A DNA stretch of 54,502 bases from Cyanobacteria bacterium RYN_339 (GCA_028287685.1 JAQBPE010000293.1:1-54502), one strand, 5' to 3'. Positions 7,160 through 15,752 are shown, numbered from the stretch's first letter. Made by a program: numbers and translations. The notes: generated by a model from the sequence alone, not told the origin.

Positions 7160-8713
7160 CTAGGCGTTGAATTTCAAGCTGAAGGTGGAGCCGCCGCCGG
7201 CGCGGGGCTCCACCTTCGCGCTGCCGCCCTGCCCCTCCATGTAGCCCTTGACCAACGCCAGGCCCAGGCCCGTGCCCTGGCTCTCGCGGCGGGCCTCGTC
7301 CTCGAGGCGGACGTAGGGCTCGAAGATGGCCTTGCGGCGGTTCTCCGGGATGCCGGGACCGCGGTCGGAAACCTCGACCAGGACGTGCGCCCCTTCGCGC
7401 CGGGTGGTGACGGCCACGTCCGCTGGCTTGCCGCCGTACTTCAGCGCGTTGCTCACCAAGTTGGCGATCGCCTGCCGCGCGGCGTCGGGGTCCGCCTGCA
7501 CGGGGGGCAGGTCGGGGGCCAGGTCGCGCGCGAGGGTGTAGCCGGGCGGGATGCCGGTGATGGACTGGGCGATCGCTTCTTCCACCAGCGCGTTGAGCGG
7601 CTGCGGCGAGAGGGCGTAGGTGCGGTTGCCGCGCTCGATCTTGCCCAGGTCGAGCAGGTTCTCGATCAAGCGCTGCAGCCGCGCGGCCTCGTCCATGATC
7701 GTGTGGTGGTACTCCTCTACCTTGGCGGGGTCGTCCACCAGCTTGTTCACGAGGATCTCGCCGTACATCCGGATGGCCGCCACGGGCGTCTTGAGCTCGT
7801 GGCTGACCATGGCCGTGAAGTTGGAGCGCGCGTCGGCCAGCGCCAGCTCGCGCTTGACGTTGCGCGCGGCCAGGAAGAGCGAAAGCGCGAACGAGAGCAT
7901 GACCAGGGCGAAGGCGCCCAGGATCAGGGCGTACGAGCGGGTCACCTGCGTCAGCTCCGCGTAGCCGTCCACCTCCACCAGGATCTGCTGGAAGGGGCGC
8001 GCGTCGTCCGGGAAGAAGGTGGGCAGGTAGAACTCCCAGGCGGAGTTGACGGGGTGGCCGCGCAGGATCCGGCTCTTGCCCGACACGTGCACGCGCCAGC
8101 CGTGGTGGCGACGCTTCCAGGTCTCTTCGTGGCTCAACACGCGGAAGGCCACGCCGTCGCCCAGCTTGAGGGCGTCGACCTGGCCCTTCAGCCAGGGCCC
8201 GAAGATGAAGTCCAGGTCGCACTGGGAGACCAGGCTCCGGCCGTGGTCGTCATGGGCCACCCACACCAGGTAGCTGGCCGGCCGCCCCGGCCGAACGATG
8301 CCGGGCATCGGCCGCAAGGGCGCGAGCCCCGTGCCCTCGGTCTTCACGTCGTGGACCAGCTGCACGACCCACGCCGGCGGCGGGGCCTCCTTGTCGTCCG
8401 GGAAGGCGCTCTTGCCGGCGGCGTCCAGCACCCACAGGTGTACGAACGGCTGGCCCACCAGGCGCTGGCCGTTGAGGCGCTCCAGCGAGAGCTTGCCGCC
8501 CTCGAAGTCGTTCAGGATGGCGAGCGGCACGTCCAGCACGCGCTGGCGCAGCGGGGCGAAGGCGTCGCGCAGCTGCTGCACCTTGGGCGTGATGTCGGCC
8601 TCGCGCTCCTTGAGGCGGTAGAGCGAGCTGTTGAGGAACCCTGCCACGATCAGCCCCAGGCCCAGCGCGGTCAGCACGACCCACCAGACCCACAGCGCGC
8701 GGGTCCACCTCAT
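7160..8713 (-). CDS. Sensor histidine kinase, membrane-bound, two-component system
   Basis: 517 residues from ATG 8713. One N-terminal membrane helix (~7-27), an extracytoplasmic sensor region of ~240 residues with no recognisable PAS/CACHE signature, a second membrane helix (~265-287), then HisKA and HATPase domains. The H-box SHELKTP places the phosphorylated His near 305. The N-box VSNALKYGG, G1 DRGPGIP and G2 GTGLGLALVKGY are intact. The ATG overlaps the TGA of the response regulator by 4 bp (ATGA), so the pair is cotranslated. The signal sensed is unknown. It is transcribed after the regulator and away from the astacin-like protease gene. Confidence 0.93.
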   Translation of the reverse strand: MRWTRALWVWWVVLTALGLGLIVAGFLNSSLYRLKEREADITPKVQQLRDAFAPLRQRVLDVPLAILNDFEGGKLSLERLNGQRLVGQPFVHLWVLDAAGKSAFPDDKEAPPPAWVVQLVHDVKTEGTGLAPLRPMPGIVRPGRPASYLVWVAHDDHGRSLVSQCDLDFIFGPWLKGQVDALKLGDGVAFRVLSHEETWKRRHHGWRVHVSGKSRILRGHPVNSAWEFYLPTFFPDDARPFQQILVEVDGYAELTQVTRSYALILGAFALVMLSFALSLFLAARNVKRELALADARSNFTAMVSHELKTPVAAIRMYGEILVNKLVDDPAKVEEYHHTIMDEAARLQRLIENLLDLGKIERGNRTYALSPQPLNALVEEAIAQSITGIPPGYTLARDLAPDLPPVQADPDAARQAIANLVSNALKYGGKPADVAVTTRREGAHVLVEVSDRGPGIPENRRKAIFEPYVRLEDEARRESQGTGLGLALVKGYMEGQGGSAKVEPRAGGGSTFSLKFNA

Positions 8714-9381
8714 GGGTCCAGCCGGTACCCGACCCCGTGGATCGTCTTGAGGTGGCGCGGGTTGGCAGGATCGCCTTCGATCGCCTGGCGCAGCTTCACC
8801 ACCAGGTTGTTGACGGTGCGTTCGTTGATGAACTCGTCCTGGCCCCACACGGCGTCGATCAAGGCGTCGCGGGACACCACCTGGCCCTTGCGCTCCACCA
8901 TCACCTTGAGGAGGTCGATGGCCTTGGCGGGGATGTCGACCGGGGCGCCCCCGCGCTTCAGGGTGTAAGCCTTGAAGTCGACCTCGGCTTCCCCGTAGCG
9001 GTTGGCGGGGGCCTCGATGGGCGCGCCCCGTCGGATCACGGCCTGGATCCGGCCCAGCAGCTCCATGATCGAGAACGGCTTGGTCACGTAGTCGTCCACG
9101 CCCAGCTCGAAGCCCAGGACCTTGTCCATCTCCGTGTTCTTGGCCGTCAGCATGATCACGGGCGTGCGGTCGCCGTCGCCACGCAGCGCCTTGAGCACCT
9201 CGAAGCCGGACAACCCCGGCAGCATGCCGTCGAGCAGGATTAGCGACCAGCCGCCTTCGCGCGCACGGGCCAGCCCATCGTCGCCGCGCACGGCGGCCTC
9301 GACCTGGTAGCCCTTCACGGCCAGCACGTCCGTGAGGCCCTTGAGCATGGCGGCTTCATCTTCTACGACCAGGATGCGCAT
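8710..9381 (-). CDS. OmpR/PhoB-family response regulator
   Basis: 223 residues: receiver domain (~1-115) with acidic ED at 7-8, phospho-acceptor Asp51 in LLDGMLPG and the conserved Lys in VTKPF, followed by a winged-helix DNA-binding domain (Trans_Reg_C) ending in HLKTIHGVGYRLDP. It is phosphorylated by the downstream kinase and binds promoter DNA, usually at tandem direct repeats. No clear Shine-Dalgarno is seen; TACGAA at 9389-9394 ends seven bases before the ATG. The intergenic region shared with the divergent protease gene holds a 10-bp tandem repeat that could be its binding site. Confidence 0.94.
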   Translation of the reverse strand: MRILVVEDEAAMLKGLTDVLAVKGYQVEAAVRGDDGLARAREGGWSLILLDGMLPGLSGFEVLKALRGDGDRTPVIMLTAKNTEMDKVLGFELGVDDYVTKPFSIMELLGRIQAVIRRGAPIEAPANRYGEAEVDFKAYTLKRGGAPVDIPAKAIDLLKVMVERKGQVVSRDALIDAVWGQDEFINERTVNNLVVKLRQAIEGDPANPRHLKTIHGVGYRLDP

Positions 9382-9388
9382 GGGGTGA

Positions 9389-9446
9389 TTCGTACCCACC
9401 GGCGTAACCGAAGTTACAAAAGCTCCCCCGTTGACTCCGGTTGACT
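9389..9446. promoter_or_regulatory. Divergent promoter region with tandem GTTGACT boxes and an inverted repeat
   Basis: GTTGACT occurs at 9430-9436 and 9440-9446, one helical turn apart, as is typical of OmpR/PhoB-type half-sites. GTAAC-CGAA-GTTAC (9404-9417) is an inverted repeat beside the response regulator promoter (TACGAA, 9389-9394 on the minus strand). The layout suggests control of both the two-component operon and the astacin-like gene. Confidence 0.45.
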
Positions 9447-9486
9447 GAATAACGAAGACTAATCTTGAAGGCAAAAGGAGAGACGC

Positions 9487-10842
9487 ATGAGGCAAGTTCC
9501 CATTCGCAACCACACGCTCGGCACGCTGGCCGTCCTGTTGGCCATCGTGGCCTGTGGCCCGGTGGGCGTCCAACCAACCACGGAAACCCGGGACCCGCAC
9601 CGCTCGCTCTTGCAAGAGCCGGCAGCCACGGAACCCCCTGCTGACCTGGTCGCGGGACCCAAGCTGCCGCACCTGTGCCTGACGGAGATCACGCCGGAAG
9701 CCATCCCCGTGACCAGCGCCAACCGTCCCACGGGCAGCGTGGGCGGCAACCCCCAATCCGCGGTATCGATGCGGGACAAGCGCTGGGAGCCGGGCGACAC
9801 CATCCGCGTGAAGTTCATCACCCCCGTCGACCCGGCGATGCGCATCAAGATCGAGTTGAACGCCAACAGGGTCGCGCTGCACGCGAACTTGAACTTCAAC
9901 TTCGTGGACAACGGCAAGGCGGAGATCCGCGTGGCGGTAACGGCCAGCGGCAACAGCAGCTCCAAGATCGGCACCGACTGCAAGAAGAGCATCGACACCT
10001 CCCCGGAGGTCTCGACCATGGAGTTTGGCTGGTTCGACGCCTCTACCGACGACACGGAGTATAAGCGCGTAGTCATGCACGAGTTCATGCACGCGATCGG
10101 CTTCATCCACGAGCAAGCCCACCCGGAGGGCGGGATCCCGTGGAACAAGGACCAGGTCTACAAGGACTATGCCCGCGACCAAGGCTGGGACGCCGCGAAG
10201 GTCGACGAGCAGGTCTTCAAGATCGCCGAGCGAGGCAGCACCAACTTCGCCAGCTACGACAAGGACTCGATCATGCAGTACGCGATCCCGGCCGAGCACG
10301 TGACGGACCCGGCCTTCGCGGTCGGCAGCAACGCGGCCTTGAGCAAGCTGGACAAGGTCTACTTGAAGCTGTGGTACCCGCCCAAGGACAAGACCACGGC
10401 CTTCCTGGCGGAAGGCGCCGCCATCAGCCTGAAGTGCCTGGGCACGGTGCCCGGCAACCGGTGGCTGGACGGCGTGACCCAGGAGAACAAGGTCGTGCTC
10501 TCGCCGGAGACCGGCGGCTACTACACCGGCACGCGCTGGCAGGTGCACCGCCGGGGCGGGGACGACATCAACCTCGAGTGCCTGGGCACGGTGCCCGGCA
10601 ACAAGTGGCTGGATGGCGTGACCCAGGAGAACAAGGTCGTGCTCTCGCCCACCTTCACCGGCTTCTACACCGGCACGAAGTGGCGGGTGCACCGCGAAGG
10701 CCAGGGCAAGGCGATCACCCTGGAGTGCCTGGGCACCGTGCCCGGCAACAAGTGGCTGGACGGCGTGACCCAGGACAACCGCGTCTGGCTGGCCCCCACC
10801 ACCACCGGCTTCTACACCGGTACGCGGTGGGAAGTGAACTGA
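9487..10842 (+). CDS. Astacin-like (M12A) zinc metalloprotease lipoprotein with three C-terminal repeats
   Basis: 451 residues. ATG 9487 has an AAAAGGAGA site at 9474-9482. The signal peptide ends in a lipobox (AIVAC, Cys ~22), so the mature protein is lipid-anchored. The zinc site H-E-F-M-H-x-x-G-F-x-H-E (first His 198) is the astacin signature, and SIMQY (~262) is the expected Met-turn with its zinc-proximal Tyr. Residues ~315-451 hold three near-identical ~40-residue repeats with the core CLGTVPGNKWLDGVTQ, each ending TGTxWxVHR or similar; they are probably a beta-trefoil-like or adhesive module. The function is probably degradation of extracellular or surface protein. The divergent two-component operon may control it. 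Confidence 0.88.
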   Translation: MRQVPIRNHTLGTLAVLLAIVACGPVGVQPTTETRDPHRSLLQEPAATEPPADLVAGPKLPHLCLTEITPEAIPVTSANRPTGSVGGNPQSAVSMRDKRWEPGDTIRVKFITPVDPAMRIKIELNANRVALHANLNFNFVDNGKAEIRVAVTASGNSSSKIGTDCKKSIDTSPEVSTMEFGWFDASTDDTEYKRVVMHEFMHAIGFIHEQAHPEGGIPWNKDQVYKDYARDQGWDAAKVDEQVFKIAERGSTNFASYDKDSIMQYAIPAEHVTDPAFAVGSNAALSKLDKVYLKLWYPPKDKTTAFLAEGAAISLKCLGTVPGNRWLDGVTQENKVVLSPETGGYYTGTRWQVHRRGGDDINLECLGTVPGNKWLDGVTQENKVVLSPTFTGFYTGTKWRVHREGQGKAITLECLGTVPGNKWLDGVTQDNRVWLAPTTTGFYTGTRWEVN

Positions 10843-10884
10843 GGTCGAGAAGGCGCTGAATTGCCGGTTGGCGACCTTTGGCCG

Positions 10885-11451
10885 TCAGTCTTCCGGCGCG
10901 AAAAGCCCCGCCAGATCCAGGCCGAAGCCGGGGAGGAGCGGCGTGGCCAAGACGTCCGGTGCCTCCAGCAGCAATGGCCGCGCGAAGCGCTCGCCTTCCC
11001 GACGCAGCACCTCGACTTGCGCCATGTCCGGCAGCACCATCCAGTACTCCTGGACGCCAAAGCGCTCGTACAGGGCCCGCTTCTTGATGGCGTCCAGGCT
11101 TTGGTTGCTCGGAGACAGGACCTCGATGACCAATGCCGGCGGTCCGGCGATTCCCTTCGAGGTGCGCTGGGCTTCCCCATCCCGCGCAACGAACAGGACA
11201 TCGGGCTGCATCACGATGGGTGGAAAGGTTTCACTCAAGATCACGTCCAGCGGGGCGTAATAGACCCAACCGAGGTTCCTGGAGCTCACATAGGCCTTGA
11301 GCGCGTCGTTGAGCCTGGAGGATAGGCATTGGTGCCACAGAGATGGGGCTGGCGTCATGATCAGATGGCCCTCGATCAGGTTGTAGCAGCCTTCGGGAAG
11401 CTCGCGGTATTCCGCGAACGTCATCAGCTGCTCGTTCCGTTCCAGGGCCAT
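10885..11451 (-). CDS. Uma2-family protein (DUF820, PD-(D/E)XK fold)
   Basis: 188 residues from ATG 11451. GGGAGAG lies upstream; a longer frame reaches 11505 but runs back into the shared promoter region. Family features are present: MTFAEYRELPE near the start, the core LVIEVLSPSN with its Glu, a following Lys (KKRALYERFGV), and VQEYW. The fold is that of restriction-type nucleases, but the cellular role of this abundant family, common in Cyanobacteria and other phyla, is not established. It stands alone and converges with the protease gene. Confidence 0.88.
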   Translation of the reverse strand: MALERNEQLMTFAEYRELPEGCYNLIEGHLIMTPAPSLWHQCLSSRLNDALKAYVSSRNLGWVYYAPLDVILSETFPPIVMQPDVLFVARDGEAQRTSKGIAGPPALVIEVLSPSNQSLDAIKKRALYERFGVQEYWMVLPDMAQVEVLRREGERFARPLLLEAPDVLATPLLPGFGLDLAGLFAPED

Positions 11452-11518
11452 GCGCGCTCTCCCAGGCCATAGCTTAGCACCTTTGGGCGGGCTTTCGACC
11501 GTCAAACGCGCGTCAAGG

Positions 11519-11547
11519 TTGACAAGCGGAGGTCGCCGCCTTACGAT
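11519..11547 (+). promoter_or_regulatory. Strong sigma70-type promoter TTGACA-N17-TACGAT
   Basis: TTGACA 11519-11524, a 17-bp spacer and TACGAT 11542-11547. Expected transcription start is about 11554, leaving a 3-nt leader before the ATG at 11557; no Shine-Dalgarno is present. This is the best -35/-10 pair in the window and anchors the leaderless pattern seen elsewhere. Confidence 0.75.
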
Positions 11548-11556
11548 GCCGCGACC

Positions 11557-12906
11557 ATGCGAATCCAGCTAGCGCTTGCCGCCATCCTGCTTACCACCCC
11601 GGTCCAGGCGGCGTCGCAGCCAGCCGTGCTGCTCCGCGGCGGACATGTCCTCGTGGGGGACGGCACCGAATTGCCCACGGGCGATGTGCTGCTGCGCGAA
11701 GGCAAGGTGGCGGCCGTGGGCGCGCACCTGGACGCGCCGGCCGGGGCCAAGGTGGTCGAACTGCACGGCCGCTACGTCACCCCCGGCGTGATCGACACCC
11801 ACAGCCACCTGGGCGTTTACCCCACGCCGGCGCTGGATGCCACCGCCGACGGCAACGAGATGACGGACCCCACCACGCCCGGCGTCCGCACGGAGCACGC
11901 CATCTGGCCCCACGACCCGGGCTTCCTGCGCGCGCTCGCCGGCGGCGTGACCTCCTGCCAGATCCTGCCCGGCAGCGGCAACCTGATCGGCGGCGGCAGC
12001 GTGGTGGTGCACACCCGGCCGCGGCGCACCGTGGAGGAGATGAAGCTGGTGGGCGCCCCCACGGGCATGAAGATGGCCTGGGGCCAGAACCCCAAGGGCG
12101 TGTACGGCGGCAAGGGCCGCATGCCCTCGACGCGCATGGGCGAGATGTACGTGGACCGCGGCCTGTTCCTGAAGGCCGTGGCCTTCCGCAAGAAGCTGGA
12201 GGCCTACGACAAGGACAAGAAGGGCGATCCGCCGGATCGTGACCTCGAGCTCGAGACGCTTGCGCAGGTGCTGGACGGCAAGATCCTGGTCCATTGCCAC
12301 TGCTACCGCGGCGACGAGATGATGCAGGTGCTCTCGCTGGCCCGCGAGATGGGCTTCAAGATCCGCACCTTCGAGCACGCCATCGAGGCCTACAAGGTGC
12401 GCGACAAGCTGGCCGCGGAGGGGGTGGGCATCTCCACCTGGGCCGACTGGTGGGGCTTCAAGATCGAGAGCTACGACGCCATCCGCGCCAACATCGCGCT
12501 GTGCACGGAGGCTGGCATGCACGTGGCGTTGCACTCCGACAGCGAGAACGGCATCCAGCGCCTGAACCAAGAGGCCGGCAAGGCGATCGCGGCCGGCCGC
12601 AAGCTGGGCATCGAGATCCCGGAGAAGCAGGCCATCCGCTGGTTGACGTCGGAGCCTGCCTGGGCGCTCGGCATCGAGGACAAGGTGGGCAAGCTGGTGC
12701 CCGGCCTGAACGCCGACGTGGCGGTCTGGGACCGCTCGCCCTTCAGCGTCTACGCCCGTGCCACCCAGGTCTACGAGGACGGCGATCTGGTTTATGACCG
12801 CGAGGACCCGGCCTTCCAGCCCGTTTCGGACTTCGAGCTGGGCCACCCGACGGGCCGCCCCTCGCAACGTTCGCTGCCCCCCGTCCTGCCGAGGTTCATC
12901 CCATGA
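11557..12906 (+). CDS. Exported amidohydrolase (imidazolonepropionase-like), intact metal site
   Basis: 449 residues with an N-terminal signal peptide (LALAAILLTTPVQA). It belongs to the amidohydrolase superfamily with a TIM barrel. Metal ligands are visible: HxH in DTHSH (His82, His84), His in VHCHCYRGDE, His in FEHAIEAY and the catalytic Asp in LHSDSE. The C-terminal composite beta domain is marked by PGLNADVAVWD. Substrate unknown; exported family members hydrolyse peptides or small amides. The stop overlaps the next gene by 4 bp (ATGA). This paired arrangement of two exported amidohydrolase-like proteins suggests a heteromer or a shared substrate. Confidence 0.88.
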   Translation: MRIQLALAAILLTTPVQAASQPAVLLRGGHVLVGDGTELPTGDVLLREGKVAAVGAHLDAPAGAKVVELHGRYVTPGVIDTHSHLGVYPTPALDATADGNEMTDPTTPGVRTEHAIWPHDPGFLRALAGGVTSCQILPGSGNLIGGGSVVVHTRPRRTVEEMKLVGAPTGMKMAWGQNPKGVYGGKGRMPSTRMGEMYVDRGLFLKAVAFRKKLEAYDKDKKGDPPDRDLELETLAQVLDGKILVHCHCYRGDEMMQVLSLAREMGFKIRTFEHAIEAYKVRDKLAAEGVGISTWADWWGFKIESYDAIRANIALCTEAGMHVALHSDSENGIQRLNQEAGKAIAAGRKLGIEIPEKQAIRWLTSEPAWALGIEDKVGKLVPGLNADVAVWDRSPFSVYARATQVYEDGDLVYDREDPAFQPVSDFELGHPTGRPSQRSLPPVLPRFIP

Positions 12907-14078
12907 TCCAGCTCGTCGCCTCCCTGTTGGTAATCGCCGGCGGTACCGTGATCGATGCGCAAGGCGAGCAGCACAAGGGGCTGAACGTCGTGTGCAACGG
13001 CGATCGGATCCAGGCTGTGACTACTTCTGTGCCGGCCGGCGCCAAGGTGATCGATGCGCATGGCGCCTGGGTTTCCGTGGGCTTGTTTGACGCCGCGTCG
13101 CGCGTGGGGCTGACGGAGCTCGGCCAGGACGACGTATCGAAGGACAACGCGGGCGGCGATGGGCCGGTGGCGACGGGCGCGCGCCTGATCGACGGCTTCG
13201 ACCCGAACGCCACGGCCGTGCCGGTGACGCGCGTCGACGGCGTGACGCTGGCGGCGCTGACGCCCAGCGGCGGCCTGTTGGGCGGCCAGGGCGCGGTGGT
13301 GGAGCTGGGCGGCCCGCACGGTGCCCATGCGCTGGTGGCCTCGACCGGGCAATACGGCAGCGTGAGCCCGGAAGACACGCACCTCGGCGGCACCGCCCAC
13401 CGGGCCCGCACCTTCCAGGTGCTGCGCGAGCTCTTCGCGCTGGGCCGGCAGGCCGCCATGCCGGCCGATCGGCTGCCTTTCTCGATGGGCCTGTTGGATC
13501 ACCAGGCCCTGCGCGCGCTCGCCACGGGCCAGGTGGGTTGGCGCGTCGTGGCGCATCGCGCCAGCGACATCCTGACCACGATCCGCCTCGCCCAGGAGCA
13601 GCACGTGCCGCTCACCTTGTTGGGTGCCGAGGAGGGCTGGATGGTGGCGTCGCAAATCGCCGCCGCGAAGGTGCCCGTGGTGCTGGAGCCGAGCGTCGAT
13701 CTGCCGGCCGCCATGGAGATCCGCGGCGCCCGCCTGGACAACGCCGCGCTACTGGCCAAGGCCGGCGTGCGCGTGGCGATCGGCAGCTTCACGGCCACCG
13801 ATGGCCGGAACATCCGCCAGTCTGCTGGCCTGGCCGTGGCGAACGGCCTGCCCTGGGCCAAGGCTTGGCGCGCCGTGACGGCAGAGCCCGCGGCGCTCTT
13901 CGGGCTTGCAGCGCGCTACGGGGACGTGGCGCCCGGCATGGCGGCCAACCTGGTGGTGTGGGGCGGCGATCCGTTCGAGCCCGCGACGCCGGTGAAGGCG
14001 GTCGTTATTAGCGGCCAGCCGATCGATATGGACAGCAGACAGGATTTCTTGGCCCGAAAGTACAGGCATTTGCCCTGA
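12903..14078 (+). CDS. Amidohydrolase-like protein lacking the HxH metal motif
   Basis: 391 residues, ATG 12903 overlapping the upstream TGA. A hydrophobic start (LVASLLVIAGGT) and the amidohydrolase frame (AKVIDAHGAW, GMAANLVVWGGDP) are clear. Where active members have PGLIDxHxH this protein has VSVGLFDAASRVGL, so both His ligands are absent. The aspartate region near the C-terminal third reads IGSFTATDGR instead of HSD. It is therefore probably not a metal-dependent hydrolase; a structural or regulatory partner of the upstream enzyme is more likely. The frame is intact over full length, which argues against simple decay. Confidence 0.85.
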   Translation: MIQLVASLLVIAGGTVIDAQGEQHKGLNVVCNGDRIQAVTTSVPAGAKVIDAHGAWVSVGLFDAASRVGLTELGQDDVSKDNAGGDGPVATGARLIDGFDPNATAVPVTRVDGVTLAALTPSGGLLGGQGAVVELGGPHGAHALVASTGQYGSVSPEDTHLGGTAHRARTFQVLRELFALGRQAAMPADRLPFSMGLLDHQALRALATGQVGWRVVAHRASDILTTIRLAQEQHVPLTLLGAEEGWMVASQIAAAKVPVVLEPSVDLPAAMEIRGARLDNAALLAKAGVRVAIGSFTATDGRNIRQSAGLAVANGLPWAKAWRAVTAEPAALFGLAARYGDVAPGMAANLVVWGGDPFEPATPVKAVVISGQPIDMDSRQDFLARKYRHLP

Positions 14079-14135
14079 CGCCCTGGTGACATGGGAGCAT
14101 CTTCGTTGTAAAGATATGTGAAGGAGGATGCTCGA

Positions 14136-14621
14136 ATGTTCAACCATGTGACCGTGGCCCTCGTGGCCGTCTTGACCCTGGGCGCCGCGCCCGCGTTCGC
14201 CGCCGATCAGGTGGTGATCCCGCCCAGCGCCGCCAGCTTCGACCAGGGCGTGGGCACGCTGTCCGCGTTGCCGAGCTTGACCGACCGCGAGCGCACCCGC
14301 TTGGCCGAGATCAACGCCGAATACCAGGCCCGCGTCGATGCCGACAAGACCAAGCTGGGCAAGCTGATGGTCGAGTACCGTGACATGCAGGCGCACTACG
14401 CGCCCGTGCCGTCGCAGACCAAGAAGCGCGACGAAATCATCGCGCTGAGCGACGACATCAAGGCCGCCAACAAGGCGGCCTGGGCCAAGGCCGGTCGCTT
14501 GCTGCAAGGCAAGGTCACCTTGGTGAACCAGGGCGGCGGCGGCGGCACGATCGTGGTGCCCGGCGGCCAGACCATCACCCAGCCGGCGCCCGAGGAGAAG
14601 CCCCACCACGGCCACAACTAG
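14136..14621 (+). CDS. Small exported protein, helical with Gly-rich tail
   Basis: 161 residues. ATG 14136 is set by AAGGAGG at 14121-14127; the GTG at 14118 would lie upstream of that site. A typical signal peptide (VTVALVAVLTLGAAPAFA) is cleaved before ADQ. The mature protein has a charged helical segment (~45-120, rich in Asp, Lys, Arg, Glu, Ala), a Gly5 tract (~138) and a His-rich end (HHGHN). Periplasmic location is inferred. No family recognised. Confidence 0.75.
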   Translation: MFNHVTVALVAVLTLGAAPAFAADQVVIPPSAASFDQGVGTLSALPSLTDRERTRLAEINAEYQARVDADKTKLGKLMVEYRDMQAHYAPVPSQTKKRDEIIALSDDIKAANKAAWAKAGRLLQGKVTLVNQGGGGGTIVVPGGQTITQPAPEEKPHHGHN

Positions 14622-14629
14622 GAGCGGGT

Positions 14630-14635
14630 ATAGTG
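14630..14635 (+). promoter_or_regulatory. -10 element TATAGT before 14641 gene
   Basis: TATAGT is followed by five bases and the GTG start, implying a leaderless message from about 14641-14642. No -35 match is seen. Confidence 0.4.
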
Positions 14636-14640
14636 CCCGG

Positions 14641-15717
14641 GTGTTGAAATACGCCCTGGCCTTCGGCCTCTTGGTGTTGAGCGGCTGCCAGGCGGGATCG
14701 CCCTGGGGCCTGGTCAGCACCGTGGCCGGTGAACGGCGCGGCATCGCCGATGGCGAGGGCCGCGCCGCTCGCTTCGATAACCCCACGGGCCTGGCGGTGG
14801 CCGCGGACGGCACGATCTACGTGGCCGACACCCACAACCACCGCATCCGGGCGATCGACCCGGCTCGCCATGTCACCACGTTGGCCGGAGGCGGCCCCGC
14901 GGGGGCGCCCGGTGGCGGCGATCGCGACGGACCGGGCGCGGAAGCGCGCTTCCGCTTCCCGCGGGACCTGGCGCTCGACGGCGCCGGCCACCTGTACGTG
15001 GCCGACACCAACAACCACCGCGTGCGGGCGATCGATCTGCGCGACCCGGCCCACCACGTCACCACGATCGCGGGCTCCGTCCTGGGGCTGCGAGACGGCC
15101 CGGGCGCCGCGGCGCGCTTCTTCGACCCCTGGGGGCTGGCCGCCGGACCGAACGGCATCCTGTACGTGTCGGATACCTACAACCACCGCATCCGGCGCAT
15201 CGACACCCATGCGACCGGCAATCCCGTCAGCACCCTGGCCGGCACAGGGCCCACCGGCAGCCTCGGCGGCGGCTACCTCGACGGCCCGGGCGCCAAGGCC
15301 TACTTCAAGGCCCCGCGCGGCGTGGTGGCGGACGGCGACGACGTCTACGTGGCGGACGCTGCCAACCAGGCCATCCGGCGCATCTCGGCCGGGGTGGTCA
15401 GCACGATGGGCGGCACGCGCACGATCGTCAGCAGCCTCGCGGAGACCGTCCCGCTGATCTACCCGACCGGCCTGGTCATGGCCCATGGCGCCGCCGGCAA
15501 CCACACGCTCTACGCCGTGGACAGCGGCGTTGCCACGGTCTACCGCGTGACCGGCGACGGCGTCCGCACCTGGCTGGTGGGTGGCGCGACCATGGGCAAC
15601 GCGGATGGCTTTTGGCGCGGCGGGCAATTCCGCCAACCCGCCGGCATCGCCTGTGATCCGGCGGGCAACTTGCTGGTGACGGACACGGGCAACCACCGGA
15701 TCCGCCTGGTCATGTAA
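14641..15717 (+). CDS. NHL-repeat beta-propeller lipoprotein (six repeats)
   Basis: 358 residues from GTG 14641. The signal peptide ends in a lipobox (VLSGC, Cys ~17). Six NHL repeats follow (pattern x-A-D-G-x-I/L-Y-V-A-D-T-x-N-H-R-I-R), enough for one six-bladed propeller with no extra domain. Blades begin near codons ~30, 90, 150, 215, 265 and 325. It is an outer-surface or periplasmic scaffold, ligand unknown. This is the simplest of four NHL lipoproteins in the window; it lacks the octapeptide and Ig-like N-terminal modules of the others. The ArsR gene follows closely. Confidence 0.87.
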   Translation: MLKYALAFGLLVLSGCQAGSPWGLVSTVAGERRGIADGEGRAARFDNPTGLAVAADGTIYVADTHNHRIRAIDPARHVTTLAGGGPAGAPGGGDRDGPGAEARFRFPRDLALDGAGHLYVADTNNHRVRAIDLRDPAHHVTTIAGSVLGLRDGPGAAARFFDPWGLAAGPNGILYVSDTYNHRIRRIDTHATGNPVSTLAGTGPTGSLGGGYLDGPGAKAYFKAPRGVVADGDDVYVADAANQAIRRISAGVVSTMGGTRTIVSSLAETVPLIYPTGLVMAHGAAGNHTLYAVDSGVATVYRVTGDGVRTWLVGGATMGNADGFWRGGQFRQPAGIACDPAGNLLVTDTGNHRIRLVM

Positions 15718-15729
15718 CGCGAGGCATGT

Positions 15730-15752
15730 TATATTCAACCGAAAGGTTGAAT
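15730..15752 (+). promoter_or_regulatory. ArsR promoter with palindromic operator
   Basis: ATTCAACC-GAAA-GGTTGAAT (15733-15752) is a perfect inverted repeat overlapping TATATT (15730-15735). TGGTCA at 15707-15712 gives a 17-bp spacer. This is a typical autorepressor site for an ArsR protein paired with an AHSA1-domain gene. Confidence 0.7.

Noticed and set aside
10885..11451. Uma2 gene as evidence of a mobile or defence island
   Set aside because: The family is common in chromosomes of many phyla and no transposase, integrase or methylase is nearby.
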